DNA of 50,949 bases from Flavipsychrobacter sp964461535 (GTDB taxonomy: Bacteria; Bacteroidota; Bacteroidia; Chitinophagales; Chitinophagaceae). A program made the position numbers and the translations under genes. The stretch is taken from positions 1 to 50,949 of the forward strand of contig CAYWUY010000015.1 in the NCBI GenBank assembly GCA_964461535.1. The letters are read 5' to 3'. Within the stretch, counting starts at the first letter, position 1. Each line of letters opens with the position of its first letter. This document shows positions 6,274-16,290 of the stretch, in pieces. The notes beneath the pieces are model-generated. The model saw nothing but the letters and a program-made list of their open reading frames with translations, searched no databases and was not told where the DNA came from.

Positions 6274-8313
6274 TTATACTGCCATCCAGTATTTACGAAT
6301 TAACCATTCTCCTGTAACTAGTAGAAGAATTACAATAAAAAACCATTTTTTATCTACAAAAGGTACGCTTTCTGATGCGGTATTTATAATTGGTTTTATG
6401 CTTTTGTTTGCCTTTATACTATCATAAATACTACTCATGTTTTTACTGGTAGTAAATGCTCCGTTGTGTGCTTTAGATAAAGAGTAAAGCAGATTAAAAT
6501 CTGCACCTTGGTCCATTAGCTCTATTGGGGTATTTTCTACCATAAAACTACCTGATGAGGTATAGGGTTTGTTATTGTATGTGGTTGAGGCTACATATTT
6601 ATATAGTCCGCCACCCCATAGCCCAATATTTATGCTATAGTTGGTTCCTGATTTCTCGAATGTGTATTGTTTTTTGTTATTGTTGCTGTCAAATACGCTA
6701 AGGGTTACTTCAGGCTCGTTTATTTCTTGCCTATTCGTATTGTATAAAAAGGCTTTCATAGATATAGCTTCTCTATCGCTCCATATGTATTTAGGCAGGC
6801 CAATAACAAATGGTTTGTTACTACTATTAGCTACAAGAAAGGCAACTGTTTGTCTTATACATTCATCTATTACAGTGTGTGTATTATAGTTTTTATATTC
6901 ATGTAGTCGCCATCTCCAAACACCTTCACCACCAAGAACAGCATAAGGAGTGCTTCCCTGAATAAGTAACCATAGAGGCATGCTAGGTTCTTTAGTGTCT
7001 TTTTGATAGTATAATGTGTTATAACCCGCCGGTAGTGCTATATTAGCCACATTAGTAGATAATGGCGGGAGCTTTTCAGTAGTTTGTTTGCTTTGTAGGG
7101 GTAGATTGAAAAGATTGAAACTTGGATTTAATACGGCATAAGCATCATGCGTGCTAGTGGGATTGAACTGAAGCCCTGTAAGACCACTTAATGAGTTAAG
7201 TGCAGGAAAGTTAGTGGCACCTGAAAGTATAAACCAAGTAGGCTTTTTGTAACTACTCAGCGTTTTAGCAATTTCTGAATTATTAGAAGGTAGTCCATGC
7301 AGTATGAAAGCGTCGTAACTACTTAAATCAGTAGGAAGTTGATCTACATTATAAACAGATACATTATAGCTTTCTACACCTGCAAGAGCTTCTTTTATAG
7401 CGGTAATATCCGGGTGAGGTGCTGCGCTTGCTAAAAGTATTTTCTTTTTATCGTCAAGTACTTCCACAAATACGTCTTTACTATTATTGTTTGTATTAAC
7501 CTCACCATCTGCTATAGGCACTTCAATAGTATAGTGGTGTAGGCCTGGTAGGCTAGCTTTAACAAGAAAAGATACCGATCTATCGAATCTATCATTGTTT
7601 ACAATAAGAGAGCTAGTAGCAATTATATTATTGTTTTCTTTTACAACAAGTTGTTGATTGAAATTTTTACAAAGAGAAGCTAAGATATCTGCTCTTATTT
7701 CGAAGCTACTATTTAAAGTAGCTGTTCTATTAGCATATGTTCTTGCTATGTTTATGTCTTTTTGCAGTGCTGTATCGCCAATGCCTATAGTATACATAGC
7801 AGCTTTTAGTCCACTATTATCATACACAGGGTTAGTACCCTCATTATATTTTCCATCGGAAGCCAGTATAATGGCTCCAAGGTTTTGCATACCATATACT
7901 TCTCTTATTTTATCTATCGCATTACTTATATTAGTAGTATTGCCATTCAATAAAAATGGATTTTCTTGGCTTACTTTATTGCTAAAGCCCCATGTAGCTA
8001 CTGTAAATTCCTTTTCGAGCTTTTGTATAAGTTGGCTACAACTACTTTTATAAGACTCAGTATCCTTATCTAAGTTTTTACTAATGGACTGAGAATTGTC
8101 TTGTAAAAAGACAATTATTGGTTTTTCGACAGTATTGCTAGTAGTAAGAACCGAAGGTAATAAAACTAGCATAAGTGTTAGAAAAACAACTATAGCACGT
8201 AGCGATGCGGTAAGAATAGGGTATGGTACTGCTTTCTTTTTATCGGCTTTATAAACTAGCCATCCTGTACCTGCTGCTATGAGTAATGCACTAATCCAAA
8301 TTAATAACTCCAT
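6274..8313 (-). CDS. VWA-domain-like membrane protein
   Basis: A 679-residue protein with two membrane segments at the N-terminus (about 2-20, ISALLIAAGTGWLVY, and about 35-58, LRAIVVFLTLMLVLLPSVL) and one at the C-terminus (WFFIVILLLVTGEWLI). The extracytoplasmic part begins with a von Willebrand A-type region: IIVFLQDNSQS carries the MIDAS pattern DxSxS (about residue 72), with AIILASDGKYNEG further on. Next come Ig-like and glutamine-amidotransferase-like stretches (DAFILHGLP, WFILSGATNFP). This layout is typical of Bacteroidota 'VWA domain-containing' proteins of the Bat type, whose role is unknown. No MoxR ATPase or BatA/B partner lies next to it. Divergent from the gene at 8384. Confidence 0.75.
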   Translation of the reverse strand: MELLIWISALLIAAGTGWLVYKADKKKAVPYPILTASLRAIVVFLTLMLVLLPSVLTTSNTVEKPIIVFLQDNSQSISKNLDKDTESYKSSCSQLIQKLEKEFTVATWGFSNKVSQENPFLLNGNTTNISNAIDKIREVYGMQNLGAIILASDGKYNEGTNPVYDNSGLKAAMYTIGIGDTALQKDINIARTYANRTATLNSSFEIRADILASLCKNFNQQLVVKENNNIIATSSLIVNNDRFDRSVSFLVKASLPGLHHYTIEVPIADGEVNTNNNSKDVFVEVLDDKKKILLASAAPHPDITAIKEALAGVESYNVSVYNVDQLPTDLSSYDAFILHGLPSNNSEIAKTLSSYKKPTWFILSGATNFPALNSLSGLTGLQFNPTSTHDAYAVLNPSFNLFNLPLQSKQTTEKLPPLSTNVANIALPAGYNTLYYQKDTKEPSMPLWLLIQGSTPYAVLGGEGVWRWRLHEYKNYNTHTVIDECIRQTVAFLVANSSNKPFVIGLPKYIWSDREAISMKAFLYNTNRQEINEPEVTLSVFDSNNNKKQYTFEKSGTNYSINIGLWGGGLYKYVASTTYNNKPYTSSGSFMVENTPIELMDQGADFNLLYSLSKAHNGAFTTSKNMSSIYDSIKANKSIKPIINTASESVPFVDKKWFFIVILLLVTGEWLIRKYWMAV

Positions 8314-8383
8314 ACAAGTAGCAAACTAAACAAAAAATAGCGATATTTAAACCCAAATATCACTTTAGAAATCATTTAACTTT

Positions 8384-8977
8384 ATGAATCGATTATTTAG
8401 GTATCTAGCATGTATAATATATCTAGTTATTTGTTCTGTTACTGCTAAAGCGCAAGCCGCCAGTACTAAAACAAGGGGTGTAGATAAAGAGTATGAGGCT
8501 TTGGTAAAAAAGTATAAGAAATTAGGCTACATAGTTTATAGTGGCGATACATTAAGGGGGTATTTGCTGTTTGATGAGCACTCGCTTAAATATCAAAGCA
8601 TAAAAGATTCTTCCACTAATGATTTTACGGTTTATAAGTATAATGACCTTAACCTAACTGCTGCTGTGACGAATAATAAGGTAGGTAGTTGGTTGTATTG
8701 GATAAGGGTAGAACCTACAAGTAAAAGAATGTACAGGTTAATACACTCAGGTAAGCTAACTGTATATGACGATAGACTAGAGTTTATCAATAATCCCAAG
8801 GATATAAGTACTAGTTATTTGGTAATAAAATACGATAATACAGTAGATAAACTGACTAATATTTTAACTAATAGACAAGAGTTTGTAGATTATGTAAATC
8901 AGGTGTACCATACTAAATGGGTGCCACAGAATATGGAATGGACGGATATGTGGATGGAGTTAGATGCTATGGACTAG
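8384..8977 (+). CDS. secreted hypothetical protein, paralogue A
   Basis: A 197-residue protein with a signal peptide (RLFRYLACIIYLVICSVTAKA, cleavage likely after AQA near residue 25). The mature part shares a clear pattern with the next gene: GYIVYSGDTLRGYLLFD, then RVEPTSKRMYRLIHSGKLTVYDD, then SYLVIKYDN and VNQVYHTK, and a closing W-x-x-M/L-W acidic end. I do not recognise the family; the repeated strands suggest a small beta-rich domain. It is divergent from the VWA gene and probably co-transcribed with 9041-9676, 63 bp downstream. Confidence 0.75.
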   Translation: MNRLFRYLACIIYLVICSVTAKAQAASTKTRGVDKEYEALVKKYKKLGYIVYSGDTLRGYLLFDEHSLKYQSIKDSSTNDFTVYKYNDLNLTAAVTNNKVGSWLYWIRVEPTSKRMYRLIHSGKLTVYDDRLEFINNPKDISTSYLVIKYDNTVDKLTNILTNRQEFVDYVNQVYHTKWVPQNMEWTDMWMELDAMD

Positions 8978-9040
8978 TATATTTTCTGTAGATAACACAT
9001 AAAAGTGCGAACTTTATGTAGCATACTATATTTGAAGGTT

Positions 9041-9676
9041 ATGAGTAAGTTATTCACCATGTTTTTTTGTAGTCTGATTTTGTCAGCTACTTCTCTTTTT
9101 GCTCAGTCTGGATCTCACTATACTAAAAGTTTGAACAGAGATCCATCGGGGAGAGATTTTGTATGGACAAATGGTAGGATGACAGAAAATAGCAATGTAG
9201 ATACTGCATGGAGAGAAGGATATTTGGTGTATGAAGGAGATACAGTAAAGGGCTATATATCTTTTGATGTGAATGAAGTAGTATACCATAGACAAATAGA
9301 TGAAAGATATTTTTATGAGGCTAGGGTAAAGACAAAAGATACTAAATTGAGTGCGGTAGTTACATTTAGGAAAGATGGTAAAGCCATGTATTTAACTAGG
9401 CTAAAACCGAAAGACAAGAAAATGGTTAGGCTATTGCATGATGGCAAACTAAAGGTGTATGACGATAAATTGGGCTTTATATACAAGCCGAGTGATGTAA
9501 GCAATAGTTATTTGTTAGTGTCTTATAATGGTATTACTGAAGAGTTAGGCTCATTATTTTCAATGTCTACTAAGTATGATTTGATAGGATATGTAAATGA
9601 GGTATACCACACAAAGCTAGTAGCTAATAATACAAGCTGGGATGAACTATGGAAGATATTAGACGATCTAGACTAA
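9041..9676 (+). CDS. secreted hypothetical protein, paralogue B
   Basis: A 211-residue protein from the ATG at 9041 (MSKLFTMFFCSLILSATSLFAQ, a clean signal peptide). A GTG at 9005 would add 12 residues before the signal and is less likely. The mature sequence repeats the pattern of the preceding gene: GYLVYEGDTVKGYISFD, RLKPKDKKMVRLLHDGKLKVYDD, SYLLVSYNG, GYVNEVYHTK. The two are tandem duplicates that have diverged. A TATATTTG at 9027-9034 could be a promoter but would give an almost leaderless mRNA. Function unknown. Confidence 0.75.
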   Translation: MSKLFTMFFCSLILSATSLFAQSGSHYTKSLNRDPSGRDFVWTNGRMTENSNVDTAWREGYLVYEGDTVKGYISFDVNEVVYHRQIDERYFYEARVKTKDTKLSAVVTFRKDGKAMYLTRLKPKDKKMVRLLHDGKLKVYDDKLGFIYKPSDVSNSYLLVSYNGITEELGSLFSMSTKYDLIGYVNEVYHTKLVANNTSWDELWKILDDLD

Positions 9677-9683
9677 AAGATAG

Positions 9684-9724
9684 GAAAATAGAAGAGCGGC
9701 ATCATTCGCCGCTCTTCTATTTTC
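9684..9724. terminator. bidirectional terminator
   Basis: A perfect 17-bp stem (9684-9700 with 9708-9724, loop ATCATTC) with a GC-rich core (AGAGCGGC) and A/T flanks. It follows the plus-strand paralogue pair and abuts the stop codon of the convergent adenine deaminase gene at 9725. Confidence 0.9.
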
Positions 9725-11362
9725 TTACACTTCTACATCGGTAAATGTAAAGCTACTGCCATTAAATAATCCTTTGTCGCTAAGCTTAAGAGCAGGTATT
9801 ACTAATAGTGCCATGAATGATAATGTCATGAAAGGTGCATGTAAAGTAGTGCCAAGCTCCTTTGCTTTTTTATCTATAGTAGTGTATGCATCTGCCACTG
9901 TTTGCGCATCATCTAAAGACATAAGTCCTGCTACCGGTAGCGGAAGTATAGAGACAATTTTTCCATCGGCAACAGCTATGCCTCCTTTACAGTCAATAAG
10001 AGCATTAATTGCATTTAGCATACTTTCATCATCTACGCCAACGGCTATAATGTTATGACAATCGTGCCCTACTGTGGATGCAATTGCACCACGTTTAAGG
10101 TTGAAGTTTTTGATGAAAGCCAGTGATATTGGTGCCTGTGCCTCATATCGATTTACAACTGCTAGTTTTAGGTGGTCGTTTTCTACATCAGATACGATTA
10201 GCCCATTTTCAATTTTTGCTTCTGCAATAATTTCATTTGTTACCAATTGTCCTTCTATAGCTTCTATAACTCTAATGAAACCTGTATTTTTTTCAGCCTT
10301 TAATTTTAGTTCACTTGCTTGTTTTGTTAGTGCCTTAAAATTATTTATTGCTGTAGCTTTAATGAATGGAAGTAATGATTTACCATTCTCAGCTACTTTT
10401 TGCCCATCTATAAAGGTGGATAAAATATTGAAGTTGGCAATTGAATCAATTACTATAAAGTCGGCAGGGTCGCCAACTCTTAATAAGCCCACCGGTATTC
10501 TGTAATGCATAACAGGGTATAGACAAGCTGCACATAGTACATTAAACAAATCGTAGCCGTATGCTAATGATCTTTTTACTACAGCATTGATGTGATTTAT
10601 TACAAGCTCGTCAGGATGTTTATCGTCGCTGCAAAACATGACATGTTGCGGATGCGATTGAATAAGAGGGGCAAGTGCTTCATAGTTTTTGGCAGCACTT
10701 CCTTCCCTTATTAGTATGTGCATTTTTACGGCGACTTTATCAAGTGCTTCTTCTAGGGTAAAGCATTCATGATCTGTAGTTATACCTGCAGCAGCATATT
10801 GTGCTGCCGTAGTTCCTCGCAATCCCGGCGCATGTCCGTCTACAGGTTTGCCAACTTTTTGTGCGGCAGCTATTTTTGCCATTACTTCCGGATCTTTATT
10901 CAAAACTCCAGGATAGTTCATCATTTCAGATAAATACCAAATGTCTTTATCTGCTAGTAAGGTAGCTACATCATTAGCATCTAGTGTAGCACCCGCAGTT
11001 TCAAAGTTGGTAGCCGGTACGCAAGAAGGTGCCCCAAAACAAAACTTAAAGGGGCTAAGTTTACTATTTTCTATCATGTACCTAACTCCTTCCATGCCAC
11101 AAACATTTGCTATTTCGTGAGGATCAGATATTGTGGCAACAGTACCATGAACAACAGCTGCTTGTGCAAATGAAGTAGGTATTAACATAGAACTCTCTAT
11201 ATGAATGTGAGCATCTACGAATCCGGGTAGTATATATTGCTCAGGTGCAGATTCTAGTTTATTGATTGCAATTATTTTTCCATTTTCTACACGTACTTCT
11301 GCAGGATAAATTTCTCTTTTGAATAGGTCAATAAGTTGGCCTGATATGTTAAAAGCTTCCAT
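9725..11362 (-). CDS. ade: adenine deaminase
   Basis: A 545-residue protein of the Ade branch of the amidohydrolase superfamily, which hydrolyses adenine to hypoxanthine and ammonia in purine salvage. The metal-binding motif is in LPGFVDAHIHIESSM (about residues 45-59). Other family segments are SDPHEIANVCG, the carboxylate in FCSDDKHPDEL, and the C-terminal domain motif STVGHDCHNIIAVG that marks adenine deaminases. Length is near the family norm (about 540-600). The ATG at 11362 is just before the N-terminal small beta domain. It is a single gene between two terminator-like hairpins, divergent from ispF. Confidence 0.95.
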   Translation of the reverse strand: MEAFNISGQLIDLFKREIYPAEVRVENGKIIAINKLESAPEQYILPGFVDAHIHIESSMLIPTSFAQAAVVHGTVATISDPHEIANVCGMEGVRYMIENSKLSPFKFCFGAPSCVPATNFETAGATLDANDVATLLADKDIWYLSEMMNYPGVLNKDPEVMAKIAAAQKVGKPVDGHAPGLRGTTAAQYAAAGITTDHECFTLEEALDKVAVKMHILIREGSAAKNYEALAPLIQSHPQHVMFCSDDKHPDELVINHINAVVKRSLAYGYDLFNVLCAACLYPVMHYRIPVGLLRVGDPADFIVIDSIANFNILSTFIDGQKVAENGKSLLPFIKATAINNFKALTKQASELKLKAEKNTGFIRVIEAIEGQLVTNEIIAEAKIENGLIVSDVENDHLKLAVVNRYEAQAPISLAFIKNFNLKRGAIASTVGHDCHNIIAVGVDDESMLNAINALIDCKGGIAVADGKIVSILPLPVAGLMSLDDAQTVADAYTTIDKKAKELGTTLHAPFMTLSFMALLVIPALKLSDKGLFNGSSFTFTDVEV

Positions 11363-11424
11363 AATTATATGTAAACTGATTGGTATCTTATAATAAAATT
11401 AGGTTCAATTAAATAGCTATATGC

Positions 11425-11432
11425 TACTTTTG
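11425..11432 (+). promoter_or_regulatory. ispF -7 promoter element
   Basis: TACTTTTG matches TAnnTTTG and lies 20 bp before the ispF ATG at 11452. Confidence 0.6.
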
Positions 11433-11451
11433 GTGCAAAAATTACGCAATT

Positions 11452-11928
11452 ATGTTCAGAATAGGTCAAGGAATTGATTTTCATAAAATGGTAGAAGGTA
11501 GAGAGTTTTGGTTAGGTGGAGTATTAATACCGCATACAAAAGGAGCTTTAGGGCATTCTGATGCTGACGTGTTGCTACATGCCATTTGTGATGCACTCCT
11601 TGGCGCATTAGCATTAGGAGATATAGGTAAGCACTTTCCTGATACTGATGCTAGCTTAAAAGGTATAGATAGTAAAATACTACTTCAAAAGACTTATGAG
11701 CTAATAAAAGCTAGAGGCTATAAGGTAATAAACATAGATAGTACAGTGCTATTACAAGCGCCTAAAATAATGAAGTATGCACCTAGTATGAGGGATGTTA
11801 TTGCCAGCTTGTTAGAGATAACAGCTGATGATATTTCTATTAAAGCTACCACTACAGAACAGTTGAGCTTTATAGGTAGAGAAGAGGGTATAGTAGCTAC
11901 GGCTAACGTACTGTTGCAGAAAATATAA
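11452..11928 (+). CDS. ispF: 2-C-methyl-D-erythritol 2,4-cyclodiphosphate synthase
   Basis: A 158-residue protein of normal IspF length. It closes CDP-ME-2-phosphate to MEcPP, the fifth step of the MEP isoprenoid pathway, as a zinc-dependent homotrimer. Metal ligands are visible in GQGIDFHK (Asp9 and His11) and HSDADVLLHA (His near residue 43). The FPDTD segment and the C-terminal KATTTEQLSFIGREEGI, both typical of the family, are intact. With ispH at 41206 this shows that the organism uses the MEP route. Single gene with its own promoter motif. Confidence 0.97.
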   Translation: MFRIGQGIDFHKMVEGREFWLGGVLIPHTKGALGHSDADVLLHAICDALLGALALGDIGKHFPDTDASLKGIDSKILLQKTYELIKARGYKVINIDSTVLLQAPKIMKYAPSMRDVIASLLEITADDISIKATTTEQLSFIGREEGIVATANVLLQKI

Positions 11929-11943
11929 TCTTCTGCAACAGTA
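11909..11943. terminator. hairpin overlapping the ispF stop codon
   Basis: A perfect 13-bp stem (11909-11921 with 11931-11943, loop 9 nt) that contains the ispF TAA in its loop. It lacks a good T-tract, so it may be a weak terminator or an mRNA 3' end stabiliser. It also lies downstream of the convergent RND gene. Confidence 0.5.
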
Positions 11944-11958
11944 GTCAACCATATAGTA

Positions 11959-14900
11959 TTAATTGACAGCTTCGGCTGTCTTTCTTTTTTTATAGGCAAC
12001 TTTAGATATTAGTACAAATAATACCGGCACTACTAATATAGCAAGAGAAGTAGCAGCTATCATACCTCCTAGTACAGTAAAGCCAATAGTACGGCGAGCT
12101 ACAGAACCAGCGCCTGATGCTAATACTAATGGTAGCACACCCAAAATAAAAGCAAGAGATGTCATGATGATGGGACGCAAGCGGAGTTTCACGGCTTCAA
12201 GTGCAGACTGTATAATATCTTCTCCTTTATCTACTCTTTCTTTTGCAAATTCAACAATTAAGATGGCATTCTTAGCCGATAGACCAATGAGTGTTATGAG
12301 GCCAATTTGAGCATACACATTATTGGATAGGCTTGGGACAAACATGAGTGTTAGTATTGCTCCAAAAGCACCTATAGGCACTGCCATAAGTACAGAGAAT
12401 GGTACTGACCAACTTTCGTATAGCGCTGCTAAAAATAAGAACACGAAAATGATGGACAGCGCAAAAATAGCACCACTAGAGCCGGATGCATGTTCCTCTT
12501 CATAGCTTAGGCCAGAGAAGTCATAGCTATAGCCTGCCGGTAATGTTTTGTCTGCTATACGCTTAAGCGCATCTAAGGCTTGTCCGCTGCTGTAGCCTGG
12601 TTTAGGAGAACCATTTATTTCAGCTGAACGGAATATATTAAAGTGTGGTATTAGTGGAGCCGTTTCCGTAGGTGTGTAGGTAATAACACTACCAAGGGGT
12701 ATCATTTGTTCCGACTGGTTTCTTACGTAGTACTTATCCAATTCTCCAATGTTGGTTCTATAGTTAGTGTCTGCTTGTGCTACTACGTGGAAGTTTCTAC
12801 TATACAAACTAATATCGTTAATGTAAAAACTTCCCATATAGGTTTGTATGGCTCCATATACATCAGAAAGATTCAGTCCCATTTTCTTACACTTTTCTCT
12901 GTCTACCTGAACATTAAATGCAGGTGTATGAGCACCAAAGAAAGAGGAGGCACTACCAATAGCAGGATCTTTCATGGCTTCTTTTATAAAGTTTTTTACA
13001 ACTTTTTCAAAGTCTCTTACATCATCTCCGGCCTGCTTTTGTTGAATTTGCATACTAAAACCTGCTGTTTGCCCGAGACCCGGGATGGGTGGTGGTGATA
13101 TAACTAAAACGTTGGCTTGTTTTATACCTGCTGCAGCAATGCGTTTTTGCAGAACCCCTATAATATTCGGCACTTTTTCGTCTTCATTTTTTCTTTCGTC
13201 CCAAGGTTTTAGTTGGCAGAAGATACTTCCGCTATTAGACTTGGTAGAAAAGGTTACAACGTTTAGTCCGCCTAATGCAGCGAAGTGACCTACACCCGGA
13301 GTAGATTTTACTACTTCCATTATTTTGCTAAGTGTAGCAACCGACTGCGCTGTTGATGAGGCCTCAGGAAGTTCGTAGGTAATGAATATACGTCCTTCGT
13401 CCTCAGTAGGTATAAAGCCTTTAGGTTTTTCTTTAAAAAGTAGCACAGTTCCTGCAAATAAGCAGATGAGTAGAATAACCACCAGCTTAGACGCTTTAAT
13501 ACATTTACGTACTAATGCAGTATAGTTTCCGGCAAAATTATCAAACCATACATTGAAACGATAAAACCATCCGCTAATGCCTTTTGCTTCAGTATTAATA
13601 TTGGTTTTGCGTAGTAATAGCGTGCAAAGTGCTGGTGTAAGTGATAGCGCTACAAATGCCGATAATACTACTGATATAGCAATGGTAATAGCGAATTGCT
13701 GATATAAACGTCCTACTATTCCCGGGATGAAGCCTACAGGAACAAAAACAGCAGCAAGAATTAGTGCAATAGCAACCACCGGTCCTGATATATCTTGCAT
13801 AGCACGTTTAGTAGCTTCTTTTGCGCTAAGATTGTAGTGGTCTATATAATGTTGTACGGCCTCTACCACTACTATGGCATCATCTACCACTATTCCTATG
13901 GCTAACACGAAGCCAAACATGGTTAGGGTATTGATGGTAAAACCAAATGGTATGAAGAAAATAAAAGTACCTATAACCGATACCGGAATTGCTAATAGCG
14001 GAATAAGCGTCGCTCTCCAGTTTTGTAAGAATAGAAACACAACAATAGCAACTAAAGCAAGTGCTTCAACTAGAGTTTCTGTAACCTCTCTTAAAGATAC
14101 TTTTACCACTGTAACAGATTCGAATGGTACGCTGTAGTCTATATCCTTGGGAAAAGACTTTTTTAGCTCTTCCATTTTTTTATAAACGCCTTCTGCTGTT
14201 TCAAGCGCATTGCTACCCGGCGCTTGGTATACTAGTAAATAAGATGCTCGTTTGCCATCAACAAATGAGTTACTGGCATAAGAGAATTTACCAAGCTCTA
14301 CACGTGCTACGTCTTTAAGGTATACTAGCTGACCTGAAGAGGGTATTGAGCGTATCACAATATTCTCAAAATCGGCTACTTTATTGATACGGCCATTTAC
14401 CATAAGGCTATACTCGAATACCTGCGAACTCTGTTGAGGGGGTACACCTACCGAGCCTGCTGCAACTTGAACATTTTGCTCGCTCAGTGCATTAGTTACA
14501 TCTTGCGCTGTTAGTCCATAAGATGCAAGTTTGTCGGGCTTTAGCCATACGCGCATACTAAAGTCATCAGTTCTAGTGAATATATCTCCCACACCTTTTA
14601 CTCGTAATAGGGCATCTCTTACATAAATGTTGGTATAGTTGTCTACAAAGGTTACATTATGTGATGCATTTGGGGAGTATAGCGCTACAAGCATAAGTAT
14701 ACTCGGGTTGCGCTTGCGCACAGTTAGTCCTAAACGCTTAACAACATCTGGTAACTGAGGTGTAGCTATACTTACTCTGTTTTGAACATCAAGAGTGGCT
14801 ATATCTATATTAGTGCCAACGTCGAAGATGACATTTACAGACATGCTACCATTGTTTGTGCTATTGCTTTGCAAATAGCGCATACCCGGTGTTCCGTTTA

Positions 14901-15108
14901 TCTGAGCTTCAACTGGTGTTGCCATAGTTTGCTCAACTGTCAGGGCATCGGCACCGGTATATTGTCCGGTTACTTGTACGGTAGGTGGGGTTATTTCGGG
15001 GTATTGGGCTACTGGTAGTGTAAGTATGCATATGGTGCCCACCAACACTAGTACTATAGATATAACTATTGCAGTTACCGGGCGTTTAATAAAAATATCG
15101 GCTATCAT
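11959..15108 (-). CDS. RND multidrug efflux transporter, HAE-1 (AcrB-like) inner-membrane subunit
   Basis: A 1049-residue proton-driven exporter, the length of AcrB/MexB. The N-terminus IADIFIKRPVTAIVISI is the standard HAE-1 opening. The proton relay pair lies in GIVVDDAIVVVE (TM4, about residue 405). The GFIPTEDEGRIFI segment and the TM10-12 region (LITLIGLSAKNAILIVEFAK and PLVLASGAGSVARRTIGF) match the family. It works as a trimer with the periplasmic adaptor (15138-16259) and an outer-membrane channel (16291-17619). It is the last gene of this three-gene operon, 29 bp after the adaptor gene. Substrates cannot be read from the sequence. Confidence 0.95.
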   Translation of the reverse strand: MIADIFIKRPVTAIVISIVLVLVGTICILTLPVAQYPEITPPTVQVTGQYTGADALTVEQTMATPVEAQINGTPGMRYLQSNSTNNGSMSVNVIFDVGTNIDIATLDVQNRVSIATPQLPDVVKRLGLTVRKRNPSILMLVALYSPNASHNVTFVDNYTNIYVRDALLRVKGVGDIFTRTDDFSMRVWLKPDKLASYGLTAQDVTNALSEQNVQVAAGSVGVPPQQSSQVFEYSLMVNGRINKVADFENIVIRSIPSSGQLVYLKDVARVELGKFSYASNSFVDGKRASYLLVYQAPGSNALETAEGVYKKMEELKKSFPKDIDYSVPFESVTVVKVSLREVTETLVEALALVAIVVFLFLQNWRATLIPLLAIPVSVIGTFIFFIPFGFTINTLTMFGFVLAIGIVVDDAIVVVEAVQHYIDHYNLSAKEATKRAMQDISGPVVAIALILAAVFVPVGFIPGIVGRLYQQFAITIAISVVLSAFVALSLTPALCTLLLRKTNINTEAKGISGWFYRFNVWFDNFAGNYTALVRKCIKASKLVVILLICLFAGTVLLFKEKPKGFIPTEDEGRIFITYELPEASSTAQSVATLSKIMEVVKSTPGVGHFAALGGLNVVTFSTKSNSGSIFCQLKPWDERKNEDEKVPNIIGVLQKRIAAAGIKQANVLVISPPPIPGLGQTAGFSMQIQQKQAGDDVRDFEKVVKNFIKEAMKDPAIGSASSFFGAHTPAFNVQVDREKCKKMGLNLSDVYGAIQTYMGSFYINDISLYSRNFHVVAQADTNYRTNIGELDKYYVRNQSEQMIPLGSVITYTPTETAPLIPHFNIFRSAEINGSPKPGYSSGQALDALKRIADKTLPAGYSYDFSGLSYEEEHASGSSGAIFALSIIFVFLFLAALYESWSVPFSVLMAVPIGAFGAILTLMFVPSLSNNVYAQIGLITLIGLSAKNAILIVEFAKERVDKGEDIIQSALEAVKLRLRPIIMTSLAFILGVLPLVLASGAGSVARRTIGFTVLGGMIAATSLAILVVPVLFVLISKVAYKKRKTAEAVN

Positions 15109-15137
15109 TTTTGATGTCTAATGGTGAATGGTATTAT

Positions 15138-16259
15138 TTACTTTTTTGACTGTAATACTAGTGACCCATCGTGTAGTTTTTGTACACCTTCTGTAACTAT
15201 AGTTTCCCCCGGAGTCAATCCCGATGATATAACTATATTGTCTGCAATAACTGCGCCTGTTGTTACTCTTCTTTGTTCAACAGGCTTTGCTGTTTTTTTA
15301 TCTTCAGTAGTTACTGTACTATCTTTTACTACAAATACAAAGTATTCACCCATTTGCTCTACTATAGCTTTGTTTGGTATCAGCAGGTCTGTAGCACTTG
15401 TAGGTGTGTTTACTACAATTTTACAGCTCATGCCAGGGCGTATAGCTGATTCAGGATTAGGATATAATAAACGAACAGTAATGCTACCTGTTTGCGGATT
15501 TACACCCCTATCGATTACACTAATTTTACCGGGATATGGGTAAGTGCTACCCTCAGGAAGTTGTAGAATAAAAGTAGAATCGTTGGGCTGATTTTTTAGC
15601 TGTTGAAAACGTGCGATTTGCTTTTCGTTGATAACAATATCTACTGCCACAGAGTCGTCTGTAGATATAGTATTAAGAATAGTTTGTCCGGGAAGTATAT
15701 ATGCACCTTCTCTTACTTGCGATATGCCAATAACTCCATCAAAAGGAGCTTTAATGATGTTATAGCTTAAGTCAGTTTGTGCTCTTACCAAGTTCTGTTT
15801 TGCCACATCAACTTGGTTTCTAGCATTCTCAAGTGCTGTTTTAGATTGGTCTAAAGTCTGTTTTGCTATGGCATCATGTTCATTCAGGTAATCATATCTT
15901 TTAGCATCTTTAAGTGCTAGTTCTAGGTTCGATTCTGCAACTTTTAGTGCAGCTTTAGCTTGTTCTGCTGCGGCTTGATATTTTTTGCTATCTAGTTCAT
16001 ATAATAGTTGTCCCTTTCTAACGTGGCTACCTTCTTTGAAGTATAGTTTTTTGATGTAGCCTTCTACATCACTACGTATATCTACTTGCATAGTCGCCGC
16101 TATTGTGCCGGGGTAAGATTCTGATTTTATCCCACCTCCTTCAGCTACCATGTAGGTAGTAGCCGGCACGGGTGCATTAGGGTTATTTTGTGGTCCACTC
16201 TGCTGTGCGCAAGACTGTATAAGTAAAGTAAGAAGTAATATTATTGGTAGTGTTCTCAT
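15138..16259 (-). CDS. RND efflux periplasmic adaptor lipoprotein (AcrA-like)
   Basis: A 373-residue membrane fusion protein. The signal ends in a lipobox (LLIQSC, Cys17), so it is probably lipid-anchored. Then follow the barrel-sandwich/lipoyl halves (VDIRSDVEGYIKKLYFKEG and FDGVIGISQVREGAYI), a long alpha-hairpin rich in Ala/Leu/Lys (about 90-165), a beta-barrel domain and the membrane-proximal domain with GLTPGETIVTEGVQKL near the C-terminus. It links the AcrB-like pump to the TolC-like channel. Second gene of the operon, 31 bp after the channel gene and 29 bp before the pump gene. Confidence 0.93.
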   Translation of the reverse strand: MRTLPIILLLTLLIQSCAQQSGPQNNPNAPVPATTYMVAEGGGIKSESYPGTIAATMQVDIRSDVEGYIKKLYFKEGSHVRKGQLLYELDSKKYQAAAEQAKAALKVAESNLELALKDAKRYDYLNEHDAIAKQTLDQSKTALENARNQVDVAKQNLVRAQTDLSYNIIKAPFDGVIGISQVREGAYILPGQTILNTISTDDSVAVDIVINEKQIARFQQLKNQPNDSTFILQLPEGSTYPYPGKISVIDRGVNPQTGSITVRLLYPNPESAIRPGMSCKIVVNTPTSATDLLIPNKAIVEQMGEYFVFVVKDSTVTTEDKKTAKPVEQRRVTTGAVIADNIVISSGLTPGETIVTEGVQKLHDGSLVLQSKK

Positions 16260-16290
16260 TGTTGTTGTTTTACTTTTGGTAGTATATTTT

